Positions 29,163-36,091 of a DNA stretch of 64,000 bases are shown piece by piece. Every line of letters starts with the position of its first letter. Positions within the stretch are counted from its first letter, which is position 1. Source of the DNA: Polyangiaceae bacterium (GTDB lineage Bacteria > Myxococcota_A > Polyangia > Polyangiales > Polyangiaceae); NCBI GenBank assembly GCA_019637295.1, contig JAHBVX010000014.1, positions 1-64,000 on the forward strand, read 5' to 3'. The translations under genes and the position numbers were made by a program. Under the pieces are notes generated by a model. It was not told the DNA's origin, ran no database searches, and saw only the letters and a list, made by a program, of their open reading frames with translations.

Positions 29163-30600
29163 CGAGCTGCCCTTCGAGCTCCGGGGGGGCGCCGCCGAGC
29201 CCGTGTTCGCGCGCATCGCGCGCACCATCGGCGACGACATCCGACGCGGGCGCCTGAGGCCGGGCGCGCGGCTCCCGGGATCGCGGCGCCTGGCCGAGAG
29301 CCTCGGCGCTCATCGCAACACCGTGCTGCGCGCGCTCGCCGAACTGCAAGCCGAGGGCTGGCTGGAGACCGCGCCAGGGCGCGGAACCTTCGTGTCGGCG
29401 CGCATCCCCGCCGAGCGCCCGAGGCGCGCGAGTGAGCTGCGCGTGCCCCGCGATCCTGGGCGCGTGGGGTTCGCCCTGCCACGAGCTTCACGCGAGGGCC
29501 CGCCACCCAGCTCGGCGCCGCTCCCGATGGGGGGCGGTACGCCGGATGTGCGCTTGGTGCCGACCGCAGAGCTCGCCCGAGCGCTGCGTCGAGCGCTGCG
29601 GGACACGAGCTTGCTGGACTATGGAGACGCCCGCGGTGACGTGGCTCTGCGCGAGGCCCTCGCCCGGCACGTCGCACGGACCCGCGGCGTCGCCGCCGAT
29701 GCGGACGACGTGCTCGTGACTCGGGGAAGCCAGATGGCGCTCGATCTCCTGGCGCGAAGCGTCCTGTCGCCTGGGGACGTCGTGGCCGTCGAGGCTTGGG
29801 GCTATCGCGCGGCGTGGGCTGCCCTGCGCGCGAGCGGGGTTCAGCTGGTGCCCGTCGCCGTCGATCGACATGGCTTGTCCCTCGAGCACCTGGATCGAGT
29901 GCTCGCGTCCCACGCGGTTCGGGCCCTCTATCTCACACCACACCATCAGTACCCGACGACCGTGACCCTGTCGGCACCGCGACGGCTCGGACTGCTCGAG
30001 CGCGCCCGTCGGCACCGCTTCGCGATCCTCGAGGACGACTACGACCACGAGTTTCACTACGACGGACGTCCAGTCCTCCCGCTGGCCAGCGCCGACGACG
30101 CCGGAGTCGTGATCCATTTCGGTACGCTGTCCAAGATCCTCGCGCCGGGGTTGCGCGTGGGCTACGTCGTCGCGCCGCGCCCGGTGCTCGAGCGCATGAC
30201 GCGTGCTCGCGTGTTCGTGGATCGTCAGGGCGATCTCGTGCTCGAGCGCGCGCTGGCCGAGTTGTTCGAGGACGGTGAGGTGACGCGCCACGCGCACCGG
30301 ATGCGTCGCGTCTACCACGCGCGGCGGGATGCCATGGCGACGGAGCTTCGCGCCGCATTCGGCGACGCGCTCGACGTGAGGGTGCCCAGCGGAGGCATGG
30401 CCTTGTGGGTGCGCACCGAGTCGGCAGTGGACGTCGCGAGCTGGGCCGCGCGCGCGCTCGAGCGCGGCGTGTTCTTCCAGCCCGGGCAGCGCTTCGCGTT
30501 CGACGGCCGCGCCCAGCCCTTCCTGCGGCTGGGCTTCGCCGCGCTCGATGACCTCGAGCGGCAGCGCGGCATCGCGATCCTGCGCGAGACCTGGCGCTGA
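29140..30600 (+). CDS. MocR/PdxR-type transcription regulator (GntR HTH fused to aminotransferase domain)
   Basis: 486 residues. A GntR winged helix spans about residues 15-85 (FARIARTIGDDIRRGRLRPGARLPGSRRLAESLGAHRNTVLRALAEL). The rest is a fold-type I aminotransferase: SLLDYGDARGDVALREALARHV, VLVTRGSQMALDLLARSV, YLTPHHQYPTTVTL, ILEDDYDHEF, and the PLP-lysine region HFGTLSKILAPGLRVGYV. MocR regulators sense PLP or amino compounds rather than catalyse. The assigned start is TTG at 29140 with no clear ribosome site; a later start would still keep the HTH. It faces the PNPOx-like gene. Confidence 0.88.
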   Translation: MKNSTRPVELPFELRGGAAEPVFARIARTIGDDIRRGRLRPGARLPGSRRLAESLGAHRNTVLRALAELQAEGWLETAPGRGTFVSARIPAERPRRASELRVPRDPGRVGFALPRASREGPPPSSAPLPMGGGTPDVRLVPTAELARALRRALRDTSLLDYGDARGDVALREALARHVARTRGVAADADDVLVTRGSQMALDLLARSVLSPGDVVAVEAWGYRAAWAALRASGVQLVPVAVDRHGLSLEHLDRVLASHAVRALYLTPHHQYPTTVTLSAPRRLGLLERARRHRFAILEDDYDHEFHYDGRPVLPLASADDAGVVIHFGTLSKILAPGLRVGYVVAPRPVLERMTRARVFVDRQGDLVLERALAELFEDGEVTRHAHRMRRVYHARRDAMATELRAAFGDALDVRVPSGGMALWVRTESAVDVASWAARALERGVFFQPGQRFAFDGRAQPFLRLGFAALDDLERQRGIAILRETWR

Positions 30601-30606
30601 GGGGCG

Positions 30607-31689
30607 CTACCGGGGTCCGCGCATCACGCTGCCGCCCGCGCTCTGGAAGCCCGAGTTCGTCCAGTAGACGCAGTCCGTGTCCGCGGCGACTGCGCGGGGC
30701 ACGTGCTGCGCCGTCGCGATGGTCTCGAGCTGACCGCTGGTCTTGTCGTAGCGGTGCACTGCTCCTTCCGGTGCCCCCGCGCCGGCGGACTCCACGAAAT
30801 AGACGTGCGCCGCGGCGGCGTACACCCCGCGCACGAAGAAGCCGCCGCCGAACAGCGTGACGGGAGCGCCGCCGGCCTTCGCGACGCGTCCGAGGTCCGG
30901 GTTGGTGGAGTAGTAGACGTGCGTCGCGTCCACGGCGAGGGCGTGCATCCCGAGGTCGATCAGCGCCAGGGTCTCGGGCGGCGTGCCCGGCGACCAACTC
31001 GCGCCGAAGCGCTGGATGCGCGGCGACACGGACGTGCTCGTGCTCCCAGCCGTGTAGTAGAGCCACCCGCTGTGCTCGGCGAGGGCCCAGGCGTCGTTGA
31101 TGCCGTCGACGAGGACCTCCGGCTGACCGTCCGGGAGCGCGAGGCGCATCAGCTTGCCGCCCGGCGCGCTGGAGCGGACCCAGAACAACCACGAACCCGC
31201 GACCGCGATGCCCTCGGGGAAGTTCTGGAAGCTCGCGAGCACGGTGAGCGCCGCGCCGTCCTTGCGTACGCGCTTCACTTCGCCGGACGTGGGCGTGGTG
31301 AAGTAGACGTGGGTTTGATCCACGACCAGGCTGCGGGGCCGGCTCTGGCCAGCGGCCAGCGTCTCCACGGCGCCGCCGGTCTTGGGGACGCGCTGCACCA
31401 GGCCCGAGCCGCTGCTGGGCGCGCGCGTGAAGTAGACGTGCGACGCGTCCAGCGCGATGCCGTAGGCGTCGTGAGCCTCGCCGACCAACACCACCGGCGG
31501 ACTTCCAGGTGGACAGAGGCCCGCCTGGGCGTCGCTGCCGCCTGCTCCGCCCGAGCTCGCGCCTCCCGTCGCGGCGCCGCCCGAGCTGCCGCCGCTGGCG
31601 CTACCCGCCTCGTCGCTGGTGGACAACCCCGAGCGCGAGCCGCAGCTCGCGAGCAGCGAGACGAAGAGCAAGGCGACGGGCGGGCGCAC
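30607..31689 (-). CDS. Secreted lipoprotein with beta-propeller domain
   Basis: 360 residues from a GTG start. The signal peptide MRPPVALLFVSLLASCG has a lipobox, followed by a Gly/Ser/Ala linker. The main domain consists of about six repeats with a shared strand such as GIALDASHVYFTRAP, SLVVDQTHVYFTTP, ALAVDATHVYYSTN and AVAADTDCVYWTN, each followed by a basic turn (VPKTGGAVETLAA). This DUF5050/YVTN-like propeller pattern is common in myxobacterial surface lipoproteins. Ligand unknown. Confidence 0.75.
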   Translation of the reverse strand: MRPPVALLFVSLLASCGSRSGLSTSDEAGSASGGSSGGAATGGASSGGAGGSDAQAGLCPPGSPPVVLVGEAHDAYGIALDASHVYFTRAPSSGSGLVQRVPKTGGAVETLAAGQSRPRSLVVDQTHVYFTTPTSGEVKRVRKDGAALTVLASFQNFPEGIAVAGSWLFWVRSSAPGGKLMRLALPDGQPEVLVDGINDAWALAEHSGWLYYTAGSTSTSVSPRIQRFGASWSPGTPPETLALIDLGMHALAVDATHVYYSTNPDLGRVAKAGGAPVTLFGGGFFVRGVYAAAAHVYFVESAGAGAPEGAVHRYDKTSGQLETIATAQHVPRAVAADTDCVYWTNSGFQSAGGSVMRGPR

Positions 31690-31786
31690 GGGATACCCGC
31701 GCAGGGTCCTGCGTCACCCAGCTTGACGCAACCCCTTTGAGCCGAAGGATTGTCAGACTCGAGCATCGCGACTAGTGCAAGGAACG

Positions 31787-32506
31787 ATGGAGCCCGACGG
31801 TACGGTACTGCAGGCGCTGGTCCACCTCGAGCGCGAGGAGCTGGCGAACTACTGTCAAGACATCGAGATCAGCGGGGTCATCGCGCAGACGACGACGATC
31901 ACGCTGCGTCGCGGCCAGAGCCTGTGGTGCTCGCGCGGCTCGCTGCTCGCCTACTCCTATGGAATCAACTGGGCCCTGCGCATCCCCGGCGGCGCCGGCA
32001 AGGCGATGGGGAGACTGTTCTCGGGTGAGGGGGTGTCACTGACGCACGTCACCTGCGAGCGGGACGGCGCGCAGGTCGTGCTCTGCAACAACGAGCCGGG
32101 CCGGTTGGTCACTTGGGATTTGTCGCGCGGGCCCATCGTGTGCACGAGCGGTTCGTTCGTGGCGGGGCTCGGCGACGTCGAGATCGACGTGACGGTGGCT
32201 CGCTCGGCCGGCGCGATGCTGTTCGGCGGCGCAGGTCTGTTTCTGCAGCGGCTGTCCGGTTCTGGGATCGTGATCGTCCACGGCGCTGGGGACTTCATCG
32301 AGCGGCGGCTGCGCGGGCACGAGAAGCTGCTCGTGTCCACGGGCAACCTGGCGGTGTTCTCCGCCGAGGTGGGCTACTCCGTGCGGGGCGTGGGCGGCTG
32401 CCTCAAGTCGTTCTTCGGCGGCGAGGGGCTGTTCATGACGGAGCTGACCGGGCCGGGCTGGGTCATGCTGCAGAGCTTGAAGAAGCTGCCCCGACGGCGA
32501 GAGTGA
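31787..32506 (+). CDS. AIM24-family beta-helical protein
   Basis: 239 residues from ATG 31787, with AAGGA just upstream; a GTG four codons earlier is less likely. It matches the AIM24/TIGR00266 family of stacked beta repeats, with glycine-rich turns: LRIPGGAGKAMGRLFSGEGVSLTHVT, GDVEIDVTVARSAGAMLFGGAGLFLQRLSGSGIVIVHGAGDF, KSFFGGEGLFMTELTGPGWVMLQS. Function is unknown in bacteria (the yeast namesake is mitochondrial). No signal peptide, so cytoplasmic. Confidence 0.85.
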   Translation: MEPDGTVLQALVHLEREELANYCQDIEISGVIAQTTTITLRRGQSLWCSRGSLLAYSYGINWALRIPGGAGKAMGRLFSGEGVSLTHVTCERDGAQVVLCNNEPGRLVTWDLSRGPIVCTSGSFVAGLGDVEIDVTVARSAGAMLFGGAGLFLQRLSGSGIVIVHGAGDFIERRLRGHEKLLVSTGNLAVFSAEVGYSVRGVGGCLKSFFGGEGLFMTELTGPGWVMLQSLKKLPRRRE

Positions 32507-32515
32507 GCTTGGGGC

Positions 32516-33049
32516 TCAGCTGCCGCACACCGCCGGCTTGTTGACGCAGCAGTCGCCGAAGCCGACGCAGTCCGCGTCGCAATAACAAGCGGCCGTAGAC
32601 TGCTGCCAGGCCGGGGCGTCGCTGCCGCAATGCGCGGGTGTGCAGCCCGAGGTGCAGACCGGGTCGAAGTCGCCGCAGCAGTCGCCGTACTTGCTGCACT
32701 CGGCGTCGCACCAGCACGACTGATCGGGCGTCGAGCTACCACACAGCCCCTGGCAGCTCGGGCCGGCGCTCGGGACCTGTCCGCTCGAACCTCCTGCGGC
32801 GGGCGGTGGCGGCGCGCCCGCGTCGCTCGTGCCCGGCGCGCCCGCGTCGCTCGGGCCCGTGGTGCCCGTCGTTCCGCCGCTCGAGTAGGGTGGAGTCCCC
32901 GTGGTCGGCGTCGGGGCAGCAGCGCCGCCGCTGCCCTGCGACGCGGGTCCGAACAACGCGTCGGGGTCGCTGCTGCCACAGGCGCTCGTCAGGATGAGCA
33001 CTAGGCCGACGAGGGGTGAAGTGTGCGAACAGCGGAGCAAGAACGCCAT
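32516..33049 (-). CDS. Lipoprotein with two somatomedin-B-like Cys-knot domains
   Basis: 177 residues. A signal peptide with the lipobox LILTSAC is followed by a Gly/Thr/Pro linker of about 65 residues. The C-terminus has two Cys-rich modules: CQGLCGSSTPDQSCWCDAEC with KYGDCCGDFDPVC, then CGSDAPAWQQSTAACYCDADC with GFGDCCVNKPAVC. The CxCDxxCxxxxDCCxD pattern is that of somatomedin-B domains, best known from animal proteins such as vitronectin, where they bind protein partners. The gene lies 10 bp after the convergent AIM24 stop. A protein at the window's right end carries the same domain. Confidence 0.75.
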   Translation of the reverse strand: MAFLLRCSHTSPLVGLVLILTSACGSSDPDALFGPASQGSGGAAAPTPTTGTPPYSSGGTTGTTGPSDAGAPGTSDAGAPPPPAAGGSSGQVPSAGPSCQGLCGSSTPDQSCWCDAECSKYGDCCGDFDPVCTSGCTPAHCGSDAPAWQQSTAACYCDADCVGFGDCCVNKPAVCGS

Positions 33050-33222
33050 GGTGTGATCCGCGGTTGCGAAGCTCGTGCCAGTCGCGATCGCGCCGCCGCC
33101 CGCTGAATCGAGTGCGTCTGCTCAGGCATTCCGGACCTCCGCGGGATCCCGTCCGGACGGGTTGGCCATGCTCACCTCGAGCGGACCGAGCTCCTTGGCG
33201 GTCCGACGCGGGCACGGCGGGC

Positions 33223-33313
<91 letters not shown>

Positions 33314-33479
33314 AGGGGTGGCGGAGGCCGAAAGCTACCCGTAGCGCCGAGCCCGTCAAGAGGTATCCGCTTCGAGGGCCGCGCCAGCCAGCCCCGGCCT
33401 CAGCCGGACCGACAAACCCGGGGGTCTGATGGAGCGGCGGCGGCGCTCGTTCGCGTGCCTGTGGGTCCGCGCGCGCGCG

Positions 33480-33720
33480 TGCGATGGCGTGGGCCTGGCG
33501 CGTTCGCGGAGGCGTGTCGCGTGGGCGTGGGCGTGTCGCGAGGGCGTGGGCGTGTCGCGAGGGCGTGGGCGTGTCGCGTGTTGCGTGGGCGGGGGCGTGT
33601 CGCGTGGGCGGGGGCGTGTCGCGTGTTGCGTGGGCGGGGGCGGGTTGCGGGGGCGTGGGCGGGTTGCGATTGCGTGTGCGTGGGCGGGGGCGTGTTGCGG
33701 GGGCGTGGGCGAGGGGGGCT
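33480..33720. repeat. GTGGGCG-rich repeat block 1
   Basis: About 240 bp of imperfect tandem units built from GGGCGTG and GTGTCGCG, without start-stop structure that looks coding. Bases 33561-33619 are identical over 59 bp to 34467-34525 in block 2. The strand is very G-rich and could form G-quadruplexes. It begins about 165 bp beyond tRNA-Ser; bases 33314-33480 show nothing recognisable. Confidence 0.8.
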
Positions 33721-33741
33721 CGCTGCGGTCGTCTGACGGGT

Positions 33742-33955
33742 ACCGGCTTGCTCGGCGTCGTTCAGGCCGGGGCGGTGCTCGCCATGCTCGGTTTCGCCTG
33801 TGCGTGACTGCGCGCCGTGCGCGCTTCGCGCGCAGCCTGCGCTGCGGTCGTCTGAGTTTACCGGCTTGCTCGGCGTCGTCCAGGCCGGGGCGGTGCTCGC
33901 CATGCTCGGCTTCGCCTGCGCGTGGCTGCGCGCCGTGCGCGCTTCGCGCGCAGCC
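33742..33955. repeat. Tandem copies 1 and 2 of a 118-bp element
   Basis: The element starts ACCGGCTTGCTCGGCGTCGT at 33742 and again at 33860; each unit holds the shared tract GTCAGGCCGGGGCGGTGCTC (or TCCAGG) and the palindromic CGCGCTTCGCGCG. The two copies differ at about four transitions over 97 bp. A third, shortened copy lies at 34577. All copies follow a GTGGGCG block, so block plus element form one composite repeat that flanks the four-helix gene. Confidence 0.75.
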
Positions 33956-34038
33956 TGGACGGCGCCTGCGCGAGCCGGTGGCGGTGGGGGGACGACCGCC
34001 GCGCAGCGGGCGCGGGCGGCGAACCAGGAGTGTCTACG

Positions 34039-34371
34039 ATGCTACGAATCTATTCGGTGTTGCTCGAGTTGATCCGGGACTTGATGCCGCTGGTGCGGGA
34101 GCTCGAGCGACGGGAGCCGGATCTCGCGCGGCAGTGCCGGCGGGCGCTCGCGAGCGCGCCGCTCAACGTCGCGGAAGGGTCGCAGTCGCGGGGGCGAAAC
34201 CGCGGGGCGCGGTACGCGACGGCGCTCGGATCGCTGCGGGAGGCGCAGGCGTGCTTCGAGGTGGCCGAGGTCATGGGCTACTTGCCCGCGCTGTCGGCGG
34301 AGCGTGTCGCGAGCTTCAATCGCGTGATCGGCACGCTGGTGCGCGTCACCCAAGGGCCGGCGCGGCGCTGA
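34039..34371 (+). CDS. Four-helix-bundle protein (S23 / Avd-like family)
   Basis: 110 residues from ATG 34039. The text MLRIYSVLLELIRDLMPLVRELERREPDLARQCRRALASAPLNVAEGSQSRGRNRGARYATALGSLREAQACFEVAEVMGYL shows four amphipathic helices with the family hallmark LNVAEGSxSxGxNRxxRYxxALGSLRE. Such proteins were named from 23S rRNA intervening sequences and include Avd, the basic nucleic-acid-binding partner of diversity-generating retroelement reverse transcriptases. There is no reverse transcriptase here. The gene is enclosed between two composite repeats, which suggests a mobile or repeat-associated unit. Confidence 0.8.
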   Translation: MLRIYSVLLELIRDLMPLVRELERREPDLARQCRRALASAPLNVAEGSQSRGRNRGARYATALGSLREAQACFEVAEVMGYLPALSAERVASFNRVIGTLVRVTQGPARR

Positions 34372-34384
34372 CGCGGATCGCGCG

Positions 34385-34560
34385 ACGGGGGGGCGTGGGC
34401 GGGTTGCGTTTGCGTGGGCGGGTTGCGTGGGCGTGTTGCGATGGCGTGGGCGTGGCGCGAGGGCGTGGGCGTGGGCGTGTCGCGTGTTGCGTGGGCGGGG
34501 GCGTGTCGCGTGGGCGGGGGCGTGTTGCGTGGGCGTGTGCGTGGGCGGGTTGCGATCGCT
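34385..34560. repeat. GTGGGCG-rich repeat block 2
   Basis: A second array of GTGGGCG, GGGTTGCG and GTGTCGCG words, starting 14 bp after the four-helix gene stop and sharing a 59-bp identical segment with block 1. It has the same orientation, so the two blocks are direct repeats about 906 bp apart. Confidence 0.8.
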
Positions 34561-34576
34561 GCGGGCCTTCGATCGT

Positions 34577-34665
34577 ACCGGCTTGCTCGGCGTCGGTCAG
34601 GCCGGGGCGGTGCTCGCCATGCTCGGCGCTTCGCGCCTGCGCGTGGCTGCGCGCCGTGCGCTGGA
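34577..34665. repeat. Third copy of the ACCGGCTTG element
   Basis: It begins ACCGGCTTGCTCGGCGTCGG and continues with the shared core through GCTCGCCATGCTCGGC, then diverges with small changes and ends near GCGCGCCGTGCGC. It follows block 2, as copies 1 and 2 follow block 1, and it stops just before the K+ channel gene. Confidence 0.7.
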
Positions 34666-34707
34666 CACCACGGGAGCCCGGGGCACATACTCGCGCGCGA
34701 TCGTCGA

Positions 34708-36066
34708 ATGTCTGGCAACGCTCACATCTACGTCGAGCCCAAGCTCCCCGGCTGGTGGGACCGCGTCATCATCGCGCTGACGCTGGCCAGCATCGGGTTG
34801 CTCTTGGTGGACGCTCGCCTCGAAGGCGACCACGCCGCGGGTGCCATCATCAGCTACGTGGATCTGGGCGTGTGCGCGTTGTTCCTCACGGACTTCACCT
34901 GGCGGCTCGCGAAGGCGCAGCATCGCTGGGCGTTCCTTCGCAGGAACTGGATCGATCTGCTCGGCTCCATCCCCCTGATCGAGCCCCTGCGCGCTGCGCG
35001 GATCGTGCGCTTCGCGCGCCTGCTCCGGATCCTGCGCATCGTCGTGCTGGTCCGGCGCGTGTTCGAGCGACGGGGGGTGAAGCTGCCGCCCGCCGTCGGC
35101 TACCTGGTGATCGTGACGGTGTGCATTTGGCTCTTGGCGGGCGCCGGGTTCTACGCCTTCGAAGGGGGCGCGAACGAGAACGTGACGTCCCTCGACGACG
35201 CGCTGTGGTGGAGCATGACCACCCTGTCCACCGTGGGCTACGGTGATCTGTACCCGGCCACGGGCGGCGGGCGCGTCGTGGCGCTCGTGACCATGGTGCT
35301 GGGTATCGGCGTGCTGGGTACGCTCGCCGGAACGCTGGCCACGGCGTTCATGGACGCGCGCGAGCGCCGGCTGCGGGGGCTTGGGAGCTTCGTGATGAAG
35401 GACCACCTGTTGATACTGGGCTACAACGACCACGCCATGGCGTCGGTCGCGGAGTTTCGAGCCGATCCGCGCTTTGCCGACGCCGGGGTCGTGATCGTGG
35501 CGGACCTGGAGCGGACGCCGACGGAGGACGCTTCCGTTCGATTCGTCTGCGGCAGCCCCGCGCTGCGCGCGAGCCTGGACCGTGCGAGCGCGGCTGACGC
35601 GGGCGCGGCGCTCGTCCTGTCACGGGATCCGCGCGACCCGCGCTCGGACCTGGAGACCGCGGTCGTGGTCCACGCGCTGCGCCGCGTGAACCCGAAAGTC
35701 CCCATCGCCGCGGAGCTCGTGGATGCCAAGCACCGCGATGTGGTGAGCGAGGCGGGCGCGGACGCCGCTGTGAGCACCAGTCTGGTAGTATCGGCGCTGC
35801 TCGTGCGCAGCTTGCAGGACATCGGCGCCTTCGACCTGGTGATGGACTTGCTCTCCAATGAGCGCGGCTCGGAGTTCTATCGCGTGCAGGTGCCGGGCGA
35901 GTTCGTCGGCAAGGCGTTCGGGGACTACGCGCACGCCATGGTGGACAAGGCGATCAGCGTCGTCGCGATCGCGCGACAGCGCGAGCTGGAGGTCAACCCC
36001 GATCCAACTCAGACGCTGCGCGACGGCGACGAGGCCTTCGTCATCGCGCGGGATCCCCCCAAGTGA
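34708..36066 (+). CDS. Voltage-sensor-type potassium channel with cytoplasmic RCK (TrkA-N) domain
   Basis: 452 residues from ATG 34708. Transmembrane segments include VIIALTLASIGLLLVDA, VDLGVCALFLTDFTWRLA, a charged S4-like helix (RAARIVRFARLLRILRIVVLVRR), YLVIVTVCIWLLAGAGFYAF and VALVTMVLGIGVLGTLAG. The selectivity filter is TTLSTVGYGDLYP (TVGYGD near residue 174). After the last helix comes an RCK domain: DHLLILGYNDHAMASVAEF, a Rossmann-like start, then AGVVIVADLE and a C-terminal RCK_C (VQVPGEFVGKAFGDY). It conducts K+ across the inner membrane, gated by ligand and perhaps voltage. The G-rich repeats precede it, so its promoter may lie within repeat DNA. Confidence 0.9.
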   Translation: MSGNAHIYVEPKLPGWWDRVIIALTLASIGLLLVDARLEGDHAAGAIISYVDLGVCALFLTDFTWRLAKAQHRWAFLRRNWIDLLGSIPLIEPLRAARIVRFARLLRILRIVVLVRRVFERRGVKLPPAVGYLVIVTVCIWLLAGAGFYAFEGGANENVTSLDDALWWSMTTLSTVGYGDLYPATGGGRVVALVTMVLGIGVLGTLAGTLATAFMDARERRLRGLGSFVMKDHLLILGYNDHAMASVAEFRADPRFADAGVVIVADLERTPTEDASVRFVCGSPALRASLDRASAADAGAALVLSRDPRDPRSDLETAVVVHALRRVNPKVPIAAELVDAKHRDVVSEAGADAAVSTSLVVSALLVRSLQDIGAFDLVMDLLSNERGSEFYRVQVPGEFVGKAFGDYAHAMVDKAISVVAIARQRELEVNPDPTQTLRDGDEAFVIARDPPK

Positions 36067-36091
36067 CAGACCACCCCAAGCGAACACGATC

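Noticed and set aside
29500-31192. Several long minus-strand frames against the MocR gene
   Set aside because: No motif or initiation signal, and the plus strand encodes a full regulator.
33480-33720. Possible CRISPR array
   Set aside because: Units are overlapping GGGCGTG words of irregular length with no constant repeat and unique spacers, and no cas genes are near.
34039-34371. Diversity-generating retroelement based on the Avd-like gene
   Set aside because: No reverse transcriptase and no template/variable repeat pair were seen within the window.
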